The translations under genes and the position numbers were made by a program. Source: G965230065 sp965230065 (GTDB lineage Bacteria; Bacteroidota; Bacteroidia; Cytophagales; Cyclobacteriaceae). From it: DNA of 64,000 nucleotides. The notes beneath the pieces were generated by a model. It had not been told where the DNA came from, did no database searches, and saw only the letters and a program-made list of their open reading frames with translations. The stretch spans positions 1,116,001 to 1,180,000 of the forward strand of contig OZ245942.1 of the NCBI GenBank assembly GCA_965230065.1. Reading direction: 5' to 3'. Positions 26,780 through 36,761 of this stretch are shown in pieces; positions within the stretch are counted from its first letter, which is position 1; every line of letters starts with the position of its first letter.

Positions 26780-29700
26780 ATGAAACATTTATTACAAATT
26801 GTCAGAACAGTATTGACAGTGGTGCTCTGCTGTTCCTTCGCTGGGGCCTTTTCCCAGAGTCTCGCCCTTGTAGAAGATCTTACCCTTGATGAGGGGAAAC
26901 AGGGAAATAAGGTATCACTTACAATTATTCTCAAGGATCTGGAGAAAAAGCATAACATACATTTTAGTTATGCCAGCGAGGTTGTAAAAAATCAGTTTGT
27001 TGTAGCCAAAGCAATTGAAAGTGATAATGCTGATATTAATACAATACTTACGGACATCCTTTCCCCTTTAGGGCTTGATTTTAGAAAAGTTGAAGAAAAC
27101 TCATTTTTCATTTATAAAGCCCGGGATAAAAAAATAGAAAAGCTGGATTCTAAAACAACAGGCTCTTCTGAGGGCTTGATGTTGGTTCCCTTACAAATGG
27201 CAAGCGGAATGAAATTAGGGCAACCCCCAGGCATTAATCTGGTTGAAAAAACAATTTCTGGCCAGGTAACTGACGAAAACAACGATGGCTTACCCGGGGT
27301 AAATATTCTGGTAAAAGGCACCACTATCGGTACAGTAACCGATGTAGATGGGAACTATGGTATTTCTGTCATGGATGATGCACAAACACTTGTGTTTTCT
27401 TCAATAGGCTACCAGACACAAGAAATTGAGATTGGCTCCCAAACGGTAATTAATATACAATTGACGCCTGATATTCAAGCTCTTTCTGAAGTAGTAGTGG
27501 TGGGTTATGGTACACAAAAAAAATCTGAAGTTACCAATGCTGTGGTCCAAACTTCGGGAGAAGAAATCAAGAAAAGCCCCGCTATTTCTTTATCTAATTC
27601 GCTGGCAGGCCGGATGGCAGGACTTTATGTAAACCAACGGAGTGCAGCACCAGGATTTGACGATGCCCAAATCCTTGTAAGGGGCTTCAATACTTACCGT
27701 GATAATTCTGCACTAATCGTTATTGACGGTGTAGCCAATGCAGACCCCGATGGCCTTAATAGATTAGACCCTAATGATATAGAGTCAATTTCTGTACTGA
27801 AAGATGCTTCTGCTGCCATTTATGGTGCGCAGTCGGCCGGTGGGGTTATTCTTGTAACGACAAAACGAGGCACCATTGGCAAACCTACCTTTACTTATTC
27901 TGGCTCACAAATGTATCAATCTCCTACGGCGAAGGTAAAAACTGCCGATGCCCTGGAATATATGAGGGTGCTCAACAGCAGCCGGGCCATAGATGGAACA
28001 GACCCGGACTTTCCGGATGAATTAATCGATATGTATAGAGATGGGGAGCTTCAATCCGAAGACTGGTGGGATGCTTTGATAGATGGCCCCATTCCTCAGG
28101 GTAGGCATTCCCTCACCATGAGAGGGGGAACTGAAAAAATAAAATACTTCACCTCTTTAGGAACCGCTTCTCAGGGAGGCATTCTGATTGGGGATGACAA
28201 AAGTAAGCTCAGGCAGTACAATGCCAGAAGTAATTTGGATGTTTCGGTTACAGATAACTTAGAGATCGGCATTGACCTATCGCTGAGACAAAAAAACACC
28301 CAAACTCCTCAAACGTCCCCGGGGGGCGACCTTGCCTTCGCCGTAACCACCAGCCCGCTTAGGGAAGCTTTTATAGATGGGGATACACGGTACCCTACCG
28401 AAGGGTGGTCACACTTAAATCCGGCTGCCAGGGTGCATAGCCCGGGCTATCGAAACTACAAAACCAATGTTGTGAACGGTACTTTCCGATACAAATACGA
28501 CATGCCTTTTCTCGAGGGCTTTTCCATAGACGGCTTTGCTTCTATTGTTAAAGTAGTGAACTATAACAAAACTTTTAATTATGTCTGGGACTATTATGAA
28601 AAAAATGTGGATGGCGAAGTAGTAAAAAAGACCTCCAGAACTGTTGAAGATATAGGGTTACGGGAAGATTTTTCCCAAAGCCTGAGGGTTACATTAAATA
28701 CAAAGCTAAATTATACAACTACCATCCAGGAAAATCATAACATCTCTGCCTTTATTGCCTATGAGCAAATGGAATACGAAGATAATTTTTTCTGGACAGA
28801 ACGCCTTGGTTATGACTCACCCCTGATTGATCAACTTTCTGCGGGTAGCACCAATCGCTCTAACTGGAATAATAATGGTGGGGCCAGTGAATCATCCAGA
28901 CGGAACTTCTTTGGCCGTGTAAACTATGACTTTAAATACAAATATCTTTTTGGCTTTAACTTCAGATATGACGGTTCCCCCATTTTCCCGGAAGAAACCC
29001 GGTGGGGATTCTTCCCCGGCGTTTCAGCTGGATGGGTGATTTCTGAAGAATCTTTCATGCCCGACTTGTTTAGTAACCTGAAATTAAGGGCTTCCTGGGG
29101 GCAGACAGGAAATGACAGGGTTGATCCTTTTCAATATATTGGTATCTACTCATATGGCGACGGTTTTATTATGGACGAGGACGGCACTGTTGTTAACGGG
29201 GGCGATGGTATTGTGATTGACGGTAACGATGTACGAGGGATAGAAGCCTCTACTACGCCCAATCCTAATATTACCTGGGAAGTGTCTGAAAATACTGACA
29301 TAGGTTTGGAAGTTGGTTTTTTACAGGGCAGGTTGAATTTTGAAGTAGACGTCTTCAAAATTAAGACCAAGAATATTTTAGGGCAAAGACAGGCTTCCAT
29401 TCCCGGATATACAGGGCTGATCCTCCCCGATGAAAATATTGGCGAAATGGAAAACAAAGGCATTGAGTTCCAGGCTTTTTACCGGCAACTTTTTGGGGAC
29501 TTATCCTTTAATGTCCAGGGTAATGTGTCTTATAATAATAATGAGATTATCTATATTGATGAAGTACCTCAGGCCGAACCCTATCAGAAACTGGAAGGCA
29601 TGCCCTTTGAATCAGAATTGGTTTATAAAGCCATCGGTATTTACAGAACACAGGACGATTTAGACAATAATGTAAACTATAACAATGCAGGTTTAGGAGA

Positions 29701-30253
29701 GCTGATTTTTGCCGACCTCAACGGAGATGGAATTATAGATGGCAATGACAGGTATAGGTTTGATAGTAATGCTTTTCCTAAAGTACAATTTGGGCTTAAC
29801 CTCGGGGCTGAGTATAAAGGTTTTGACCTTACTGTGCTATTCCAGGGGCAGGGAGGTGCTAAATGGAGATTAGATAATGGATTTAGTACCGATGCCAATG
29901 GTAACGGACTCATTTATGTAGCTAACAATAGTTATTCCCTTGAAAATATCAATACAGAACTTCCCAGGGTTCGCCCAACAGGTACAGCAGCGGAGGATAG
30001 TGATTTTTGGTATCATGATCTGACCTGGATGCGCTTAAAATCCTTGGAGTTTGGGTACAGCATTCCTCAAGATATACTTTCTAAAATCAGGCTTACTAGC
30101 TTGAGAGTTTATTTTTCAGGCCAGAATTTATTCATGGTATTCAATAATCTGAAAGAATTCGGGATTGGAGACCCCGAGTTTACTGACAATGGAAAAGGAG
30201 CACAATATCCGAATATGAAAACCTTAGGTTTTGGGCTTAATCTCACATTCTAA
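26780..30253 (+). CDS. SusC/RagA TonB-dependent receptor with STN signalling domain
   Basis: 1157 residues. Signal peptide to ~25 (LCCSFAGAFSQS), then an STN (secretin/TonB N-terminal) domain at ~45-115, a carboxypeptidase-regulatory-like beta domain at ~155-235 (ISGQVTDENNDGLPGVNILVKGT), a plug with the family motif LSEVVVVGYGTQKKSEVTNAV, and the outer-membrane barrel ending in LGFGLNLTF. The STN domain marks it as a transducer that signals to the FecR protein encoded just upstream. With SusD it would import an oligomer of unknown nature; the partner genes give no sugar-specific clue beyond the sulfatases elsewhere in the window. Length fits STN-type SusC proteins. Confidence 0.95.
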   Translation: MKHLLQIVRTVLTVVLCCSFAGAFSQSLALVEDLTLDEGKQGNKVSLTIILKDLEKKHNIHFSYASEVVKNQFVVAKAIESDNADINTILTDILSPLGLDFRKVEENSFFIYKARDKKIEKLDSKTTGSSEGLMLVPLQMASGMKLGQPPGINLVEKTISGQVTDENNDGLPGVNILVKGTTIGTVTDVDGNYGISVMDDAQTLVFSSIGYQTQEIEIGSQTVINIQLTPDIQALSEVVVVGYGTQKKSEVTNAVVQTSGEEIKKSPAISLSNSLAGRMAGLYVNQRSAAPGFDDAQILVRGFNTYRDNSALIVIDGVANADPDGLNRLDPNDIESISVLKDASAAIYGAQSAGGVILVTTKRGTIGKPTFTYSGSQMYQSPTAKVKTADALEYMRVLNSSRAIDGTDPDFPDELIDMYRDGELQSEDWWDALIDGPIPQGRHSLTMRGGTEKIKYFTSLGTASQGGILIGDDKSKLRQYNARSNLDVSVTDNLEIGIDLSLRQKNTQTPQTSPGGDLAFAVTTSPLREAFIDGDTRYPTEGWSHLNPAARVHSPGYRNYKTNVVNGTFRYKYDMPFLEGFSIDGFASIVKVVNYNKTFNYVWDYYEKNVDGEVVKKTSRTVEDIGLREDFSQSLRVTLNTKLNYTTTIQENHNISAFIAYEQMEYEDNFFWTERLGYDSPLIDQLSAGSTNRSNWNNNGGASESSRRNFFGRVNYDFKYKYLFGFNFRYDGSPIFPEETRWGFFPGVSAGWVISEESFMPDLFSNLKLRASWGQTGNDRVDPFQYIGIYSYGDGFIMDEDGTVVNGGDGIVIDGNDVRGIEASTTPNPNITWEVSENTDIGLEVGFLQGRLNFEVDVFKIKTKNILGQRQASIPGYTGLILPDENIGEMENKGIEFQAFYRQLFGDLSFNVQGNVSYNNNEIIYIDEVPQAEPYQKLEGMPFESELVYKAIGIYRTQDDLDNNVNYNNAGLGELIFADLNGDGIIDGNDRYRFDSNAFPKVQFGLNLGAEYKGFDLTVLFQGQGGAKWRLDNGFSTDANGNGLIYVANNSYSLENINTELPRVRPTGTAAEDSDFWYHDLTWMRLKSLEFGYSIPQDILSKIRLTSLRVYFSGQNLFMVFNNLKEFGIGDPEFTDNGKGAQYPNMKTLGFGLNLTF

Positions 30254-30264
30254 ACGAAAAAACG

Positions 30265-32094
30265 ATGAATATAAAGAATAATATAGTTTTCATACTATTT
30301 GTATCAAGCTTGTTTGTTATCTCATGCGATGATGATTTACTGGACAAAGAGCCCCTGGATGCCCTGTCAGAAACTGCTGTTTTTAGCGACCCTGTATTTT
30401 TACAAAACTATGTTTATAATGTATATAATGGGATGAGGCCACACTGGAGCCCCGGCACAGGAACCTACATAGGGTTAACTGACCTGGCAGTTTCACAAGA
30501 AGAAACACACGACATAGCAGATGGTATCAGGGAATATTTAGCAGGAAACATCAACCCGGATAACATAACCGATTTAACTGATATATGGAATTATCAATAT
30601 GACTATATTAAAAGGGCAAATGTTTTCTTTGAAAATATAGAAAACTCTCCTATTGAACCATCCGATCTTGATCCTATGCGGGGAGAAATGCACTTTTTGA
30701 GGGCATGGATGTATTTTGACTTATCCCGCCATTTTGGGGGTGTCCCCATCATTACAAAAAGTTTTTCTTTAAACGATGAATCTTTTGATGTTTCAAGAAA
30801 TACTTATGAAGAAGTAGCCCAATTTGTGATTGATGAATGTGATCAGGCCATATCATTGCTGGACGGAGTGCCCGCTCCTCCCGGTAAAATCAGTAAAGAG
30901 GCTGCTATGGCACTCAAAGCCAGAATGTATTTGTATTGGGCAAGTCCATTGAATAACCCTTCTAATGATCTTGCAAAATGGCAGGAAGCAGAAGTAGCTA
31001 CCAAAGCAGTGATTGATGCCGGCTTTTCCCTGCATCCTACCCATGAAGATTTATTCCTCCAACCAATCAAAACAGATGAAACTATTTTTGCCCGGTCATT
31101 TACTCCTGAAACAAGAATTCCGGATTGGGGATATAATTACGATTACTGGCCTGCTGGCTTTGATGCACGGCAAAGGCTGAGTGCCACTCAGACTTTCATA
31201 AATATGTTTCAATTGACCAATGGGGAATATCCCTATCTTGAAGATGGCATAACGGTAAACCCTGCCTCGGGTTATGACCCACAAAGTCCAAATACAAACA
31301 GGGATCCACGATATTATAGTTATATATTGTACCCGGGTGCCGGGCCTGTGAATATTATTGATGGCTCAAAAAGCACAGAAAGACTCTATGAATATTGGGA
31401 AGACGCAAACCCTAACCCGGATAATGCCCCTCCCTATCAGAACCCTAATAAAGTAGACCCAAACAATGGGCAGGACCTTTTTGATTTTGGGCGCGACTCA
31501 AAAACGTATTGGATTAAAGGGCTAACACCGTTTCACTGGAGGGTACAAACTGGTTATACCTTTAGAAAACTGCTAGACTTTTCAGGCCCCCGTGCAAGTT
31601 TCGATTTTGACTACAATCAATTGGTTGTATTCATGAGGTTAGCTGAGTTTTATTTGAACTATGCCGAAATTCAAATAGCCTTAGGAAACGAAGATCTGGC
31701 ACGTGAATACATTAACAAAGTACGCAGCAGGGCATCTGTCGGTATGCCGGATATTACCAGTACAGGAGAAGCTTTGGTACGCGAATATAGAAATGAACGG
31801 GCAGTAGAACTGCACCTGGAAGACTCCCGCTTCTTTGACCTTATGCGATGGAAAGATGCCCCAGGTAAAGTAGATATCAACCCAATTCGTGGGCTAAGTA
31901 ACGTTACAATGGACTGGACCGGTGCAGAGGAAGGAGATTTATTAGGCACGCTCAATTATACATACGGAGAAATAACGGCTGCTGATCCAAGAGTTCCCTG
32001 GCCCGGGGATTATTATTATTTACTTCCTATTCCGAGGGTAGAAATTCAAAGAAGTAACAATAACATCACCCAAAATCCAGGTTATACTAATTGA
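30265..32094 (+). CDS. SusD/RagB outer-membrane nutrient-binding lipoprotein
   Basis: 609 residues, 11 bases behind SusC. Lipoprotein signal with the cysteine in LFVISCDDD, so it should be surface-anchored. Family features are the N-terminal DLLDKEPLDALSETAVFSD, the TPR-like helical core (GEMHFLRAWMYFDLSRHFGGVPI, then KEAAMALKARMYLYWASP) and the C-terminal RNERAVELHLEDSRFFDLMRWKDA and the final NPGYTN. It caps the SusC barrel and binds the incoming substrate. The stop codon overlaps the start of the next gene, which argues for tight co-expression. Confidence 0.95.
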   Translation: MNIKNNIVFILFVSSLFVISCDDDLLDKEPLDALSETAVFSDPVFLQNYVYNVYNGMRPHWSPGTGTYIGLTDLAVSQEETHDIADGIREYLAGNINPDNITDLTDIWNYQYDYIKRANVFFENIENSPIEPSDLDPMRGEMHFLRAWMYFDLSRHFGGVPIITKSFSLNDESFDVSRNTYEEVAQFVIDECDQAISLLDGVPAPPGKISKEAAMALKARMYLYWASPLNNPSNDLAKWQEAEVATKAVIDAGFSLHPTHEDLFLQPIKTDETIFARSFTPETRIPDWGYNYDYWPAGFDARQRLSATQTFINMFQLTNGEYPYLEDGITVNPASGYDPQSPNTNRDPRYYSYILYPGAGPVNIIDGSKSTERLYEYWEDANPNPDNAPPYQNPNKVDPNNGQDLFDFGRDSKTYWIKGLTPFHWRVQTGYTFRKLLDFSGPRASFDFDYNQLVVFMRLAEFYLNYAEIQIALGNEDLAREYINKVRSRASVGMPDITSTGEALVREYRNERAVELHLEDSRFFDLMRWKDAPGKVDINPIRGLSNVTMDWTGAEEGDLLGTLNYTYGEITAADPRVPWPGDYYYLLPIPRVEIQRSNNNITQNPGYTN

Positions 32095-33308
32095 AAAATT
32101 ACATCTCAAAGACCATTCTTTCTGTACTGTGTTTTTTATTATGGTCAGCATGTGGCAGCAAGGACACAAACCAGAAAGCAGGTATGGTTGATAAGGCAAA
32201 AAAAAATTTAGCCTTTACCGTTGAGGCTGCCCCGGAGTGGACGGCCCTGTTCAAACGTGATTCCGGGTGGTTTGGTGGTGACGGTATCTTTGCCATTCCA
32301 TTGAACGGGAAAGATGGATTTACGACAGGTAGCACTCCTGAGAACCTCTTTGTGTTTAGCGATACCATGGTGGGGGAAATTAAAAATGATTCTCTGCAGC
32401 CTGGCTTCAAAATGGTGAATAATTCTGTTGCCTACCTTAAAGGAGAAAAGCCTATTGCCAAAAACATGGGCTTTAAAGTTGCCTCCGGAGATGGTGAAGT
32501 AAGCGCAGTATTTATACCCAATACTCCCAATGCCAAACCAGAGGCACATGAATACTACTGGCTGGGCGATGGTTTTGTAAATTCAGCCAATGGAAACACT
32601 TATATTTTTGCCTACCGTGTAGTAAACCACACAGAAGAAGGTGTGTTTCCTTTTGAAATAGTTGGCAATGCGCTCATCATTATCCCAAAGGATAGCCAAT
32701 TTCCTTTCAGGGATCACCGGCAGGTAGAAATCCCTTATTTTGCAGGGATGAATGAGTCTGGAAATTTTCTATCATTCGGTGCCGGAATTTTGGTCAATAC
32801 CAGGGAAGCAGGTGTTCCCCATCCGGATGGATATGTGTATGTATATGGCATAGGAATGCCGGGTAAGCCGTTGATTGTGTCCCGTTTCCGTCCGGAAGAA
32901 ACAGAAGATTTCAATGCCTGGAAGTTTTGGGATGGCAAAGGTTGGAGTGCTGAGATGGACTCCATCAATAATATCGTAGATGGCCTTTCCAATGAATTGA
33001 GTGTAAGTGCTTTGCCCAATGGACAGTATGCACTGGTTTACCAGGCAAATACAATCAGCCCGGTTACTGCTATGCGGATAGGTGAAAGTCCGGTGGGGCC
33101 TTTTGGTCCACAGCAAAAGCTATGGGATGCCACCGAAGATTTTGAGGAACCTGAATTCTATGCTTATAATGCCAAAGCACATCCCAGCATTTCACAGCCA
33201 GGGGAGTTACTCATTAGTTATAATATTAACTCCCAAAATTTTTTTAAACAGATTGCATCTCATCCGCATCTTTATCGTCCCCGGTTTATCCGGCTAAAAT
33301 TCAAGTAA
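32091..33308 (+). CDS. Lipoprotein, probable beta-propeller (DUF4185/DUF5005-like), SusCD-linked
   Basis: 405 residues. The start is a TTG whose last two bases plus the next one form the SusD stop (ttga), a four-base overlap. The alternative ATG at 32184 (MVDKAKK) would remove a perfect lipoprotein signal (TILSVLCFLLWSAC), so I keep the TTG. The mature part has repeated W/G/D-rich blades: FKRDSGWFGGDGIFAIPLNG, LFVFSDTMVGEI, YWLGDGF, NTYIFAYRVV and HPSISQPGELLISYNIN. This resembles DUF4185/DUF5005-type propellers that sit beside SusCD pairs and share the shape of five-bladed glycosidases. No catalytic residues can be assigned. It is the only gene of this locus that could be a conventional glycan-active enzyme. 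Confidence 0.7.
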   Translation: MKNYISKTILSVLCFLLWSACGSKDTNQKAGMVDKAKKNLAFTVEAAPEWTALFKRDSGWFGGDGIFAIPLNGKDGFTTGSTPENLFVFSDTMVGEIKNDSLQPGFKMVNNSVAYLKGEKPIAKNMGFKVASGDGEVSAVFIPNTPNAKPEAHEYYWLGDGFVNSANGNTYIFAYRVVNHTEEGVFPFEIVGNALIIIPKDSQFPFRDHRQVEIPYFAGMNESGNFLSFGAGILVNTREAGVPHPDGYVYVYGIGMPGKPLIVSRFRPEETEDFNAWKFWDGKGWSAEMDSINNIVDGLSNELSVSALPNGQYALVYQANTISPVTAMRIGESPVGPFGPQQKLWDATEDFEEPEFYAYNAKAHPSISQPGELLISYNINSQNFFKQIASHPHLYRPRFIRLKFK

Positions 33309-33472
33309 GGTATTTTTATGCAAAAAAAATTTTCAAATATAAAGTCCGGCTTTGACTACCAATAACCAGGGGAAACCGCTGGAATTCTTTGGCAAATTGC
33401 ATAAATTACGGTTTGTAGGAGATGTTAATATCACATTATGGACTAGTTAGTGAAAGATATAATGTTTAGATT

Positions 33473-36400
33473 ATGTTGAGAAAACAATTTATTAATATAC
33501 CTGTTGGATTATTCTTGTTTACTATAATAATTTGTTTAGTACAATGTACTTCTCAGGATGCCGAATTATCAGTAGAAAACGAGCAAAAACTTCCAAAAAA
33601 GGTAGATTTCAATTACCATATCAAACCCATTCTATCCGACCGTTGTTTTGCCTGCCACGGCCCTGATAATGAAGCCAGGGAAGCGGGCTTACGGCTGGAT
33701 ACGGAAGCTGGTATTTTTGCAGCCCTGGAAGAAGGAGAGGGCTTTGCCGTAGTAGCCAAAAAGCCACACGAAAGCACGGTTTATCAGCGAATTACTTCAG
33801 ACGACCCTGAATGGGTGATGCCCCCTCCTGAGTCAAACCTTACGCTTACGGAATATGAGAAAAAGCTGATTGAAAAATGGATCAAACAAGGGGCGGAGTA
33901 TAAAAGGCACTGGTCGTTCATTCCTCCGGAAAAACCTGCTTTGCCCGAAATAAAAAACGAGGAATGGGTCCGCAACTCCATCGATAATTTTGTGTTGGCC
34001 AAACTGGAAGAAAATGGACTGCAACCTTCACCGGAAGCGGATAAAGCCAAATTATTGCGCCGGGTAACTTTCAACCTCACCGGCCTGCCACCCACCATAT
34101 CAGCAATGAATGATTTTCTGGCGGATGATTCGCCGAAGGCTTACGAGAAAGTTGTAGACCGTCTGCTGGCCTCTCCCCAATATGGCGAACGCATGGCTTC
34201 TTCCTGGCTGGACATAGCCCGGTATGCCGATTCGCACGGCTATCAGGATGACCGCCCCCGCACCATGTGGCCCTGGCGCGACTGGGTGGTGGAAGCTTTC
34301 AACGAAAACCTGCCTTTTGATGAATTTGCCACCTGGCAACTGGCGGGTGATTTGCTACCCAATGCTACTTATGAACAAACCCTGGCCACGGGCTTCAACC
34401 GCAACCATGCCATCACCCAGGAAGGGGGCATTATTGAAGAAGAATACCTCACCGAATATGCTGCCGACCGGGTAAACACTTTTTCCGCCGCTTTCCTCGG
34501 GCTTACTGTGGAATGTGCCCGTTGTCATGACCACAAATATGACCCGGTGAGCCAAAAGGAATATTTTCAGTTGTTCGATTTCTTTAACAATATTCCTGAA
34601 AGAGGGCGTATTGACTATACCAATGAAGCTCCGCAACCCACTGTCCGTATGCAGGATACGGCCCTGGAAGCAACCATTGCTTACGTGCAAAACCGTATTG
34701 AAACCCTGGAAGAAAAAGTGGCCCAACAGGAAAAAAATGTTGATCCGGCTTTTTATGACTGGCTGAAAGAGAAAATAGACGAAGAGGAAGTTAAGGAAGG
34801 GCTGGAAGACGGGCTTTTGGCTTATTTTAACCTGGATGTGTTGGAAACCGAGCAATTTGTAAGCAACGAAGGCAAGCAATTTCCTGCCCGTATGAATATC
34901 GGCTTAGCACCAAAAATCCCTTTCCCTGAGCATACAACAGGAAAATCAGGCAATGCATTGGCTTTCAATGGAGATAATTTCCTTTCAGCCGGGGATATCG
35001 GGGACTTTGACCATTATCATCACTTTTCTTATGGAGCCTGGGTTAAGCGCACCCAAAATTTGGAGAAAAATGCTGCCCTCCTGAGCCGCAGAAATGGGGA
35101 AATCTGGCGACAAGGATACGATTTGGTACTTACACCTGATAACCGATTGAGTGCCAGCATTATTCACCACGAGAATAAAAATGAAGTAAAAGTAGTCACC
35201 AAAACCCGGGTGCCCATCAATACCTGGATGCACGTTTTTGTTACTTACGATGGTTCCGGGAAAGCCGAAGGGTTGCAAATTTATGTCAATGGTAAAGCCC
35301 AGTCCCTGACAGTCAAACAAGATAATTTAGAGCATAAATCTATCCTGAACGGAAATGATTTTTTGGTGGGCAACTGGCATACCAAAATTTTGCGCAACGA
35401 TTTATACGGGTTTGAAGGTGGCATTATTGACGAAGTAAAACTGTACGAACGAACGCTTTCGCCTTTGGAAGTACAATATCTGGCTAGGGAAAGGGCGGAT
35501 TTACACATAGCCGGGCAACCTGCAAAAAGTCCCATCTACCATCATTTTTTGCAACAATACAACACAGCTTATCAGGCTTTGATAAAAGAACTGGACAGTC
35601 TCCGTAAAATAGACCAGGAAATTCCTTATGTGATGGTAATGCAGGAACTGGACACGCCCAAAGCATCCCATGTATTGATGCGGGGTTCTTATGCTTCGCC
35701 TGGAGAAAAAGTTGTAGCCGGTACGCCCGAAGCCGTCTTGCCTTTTGCCGATGACCTGCCCAAAAACAGGTTAGGACTGGCACAATGGCTCGTAAGTAAA
35801 GAAAATCCGCTGACGGCACGGGTGGCCGTCAATCGCCTCTGGCAATCACATTTTGGCAAAGGACTGGTGCGCACCCCCGAAGATTTTGGCAACCAGGGCG
35901 AATTGCCTACCCACCCTGAACTGTTGGACTGGCTGGCTGTTGAATTCATAGAATCGGGCTGGGATATGAAAGCCATGCACAAATTGATTGTGATGTCGGC
36001 TACGTTCCGCCAATCTGCTAAAATTCCTGAAAAGTTACGCAAAATAGACTCTGACAACCGTTATCTGGCAAGAGGGCCAAATGTAAGGCTTACCGCCGAG
36101 ATGTTCAGGGATAATGCATTGGCAGTGAGTGGATTACTCAGCCAAAAAGTGGGTGGAAAATGGGTGAAACCGTATCAGCCTGCCGGAATATGGAAAGCCA
36201 TGGCCAACCAGATTGGCGAAAACAAATACAGGGCCAGCGAAGGAGAAGGTTTGTATCGAAGAAGCCTTTATTCGTACTGGAAACGCACCATTCCGCCTCC
36301 CACCATGGTGATGTTTGATGCACCTGAAAGAACGCTTTGCACCGTAAAAAGACAAAGCACGAGCACGCCTTTGCAATCATTGGTATTGTTGAATGACCCG

Positions 36401-36712
36401 CAGTATGTGGAAGCCTCCCGAAAACTGGCCGAACGCATGCTGCGTGAAGGTGGCAATACGGTGGAAGAACGCATTACTTTCGGATTCAGGGCAGTAACTT
36501 CACGTGCGCCCAAACCTCAGGAACTGGAAGTATTGCTTTCTTTATATCAGCAGGAAGCAGAACGCTTACGGCAATCAGAAGAGGAAGCTTTACTACTTCT
36601 GAAAGTCGGGGCCGCTCAGTACGATACCCGCTATCAAACTGCTGAAATTGCAACCCTGGCCGTGGTAGCCAACACCCTGCTAAACTTGGATGAAGCGAAA
36701 TTTAGGGGATAA
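33473..36712 (+). CDS. PSD1 / planctomycete cytochrome C-domain lipoprotein, copy 4
   Basis: 1079 residues; lipoprotein signal ending CLVQC. PSCyt1 has CFACHGPDN and the probable distal Met in VMPPPE, but the stretch after the heme motif (EAREAGLRLD) differs from the other three copies (ENKIEGGLRLD). DUF1549 carries CARCHDHKYDP, a LamG-like domain follows (about nucleotides 34820-35500), and DUF1553 has NPLTARVAVNRLW. This is the most diverged copy. It stands after the SusCD operon instead of before it, 165 bases behind the beta-propeller gene. Its DUF1501 partner starts 50 bases downstream with no insertion between them. Confidence 0.92.
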   Translation: MLRKQFINIPVGLFLFTIIICLVQCTSQDAELSVENEQKLPKKVDFNYHIKPILSDRCFACHGPDNEAREAGLRLDTEAGIFAALEEGEGFAVVAKKPHESTVYQRITSDDPEWVMPPPESNLTLTEYEKKLIEKWIKQGAEYKRHWSFIPPEKPALPEIKNEEWVRNSIDNFVLAKLEENGLQPSPEADKAKLLRRVTFNLTGLPPTISAMNDFLADDSPKAYEKVVDRLLASPQYGERMASSWLDIARYADSHGYQDDRPRTMWPWRDWVVEAFNENLPFDEFATWQLAGDLLPNATYEQTLATGFNRNHAITQEGGIIEEEYLTEYAADRVNTFSAAFLGLTVECARCHDHKYDPVSQKEYFQLFDFFNNIPERGRIDYTNEAPQPTVRMQDTALEATIAYVQNRIETLEEKVAQQEKNVDPAFYDWLKEKIDEEEVKEGLEDGLLAYFNLDVLETEQFVSNEGKQFPARMNIGLAPKIPFPEHTTGKSGNALAFNGDNFLSAGDIGDFDHYHHFSYGAWVKRTQNLEKNAALLSRRNGEIWRQGYDLVLTPDNRLSASIIHHENKNEVKVVTKTRVPINTWMHVFVTYDGSGKAEGLQIYVNGKAQSLTVKQDNLEHKSILNGNDFLVGNWHTKILRNDLYGFEGGIIDEVKLYERTLSPLEVQYLARERADLHIAGQPAKSPIYHHFLQQYNTAYQALIKELDSLRKIDQEIPYVMVMQELDTPKASHVLMRGSYASPGEKVVAGTPEAVLPFADDLPKNRLGLAQWLVSKENPLTARVAVNRLWQSHFGKGLVRTPEDFGNQGELPTHPELLDWLAVEFIESGWDMKAMHKLIVMSATFRQSAKIPEKLRKIDSDNRYLARGPNVRLTAEMFRDNALAVSGLLSQKVGGKWVKPYQPAGIWKAMANQIGENKYRASEGEGLYRRSLYSYWKRTIPPPTMVMFDAPERTLCTVKRQSTSTPLQSLVLLNDPQYVEASRKLAERMLREGGNTVEERITFGFRAVTSRAPKPQELEVLLSLYQQEAERLRQSEEEALLLLKVGAAQYDTRYQTAEIATLAVVANTLLNLDEAKFRG

Positions 36713-36761
36713 GGAATTTTTTGAAATGAGAATTATCTGAAAATACAGAAAAGAGCAAGCA

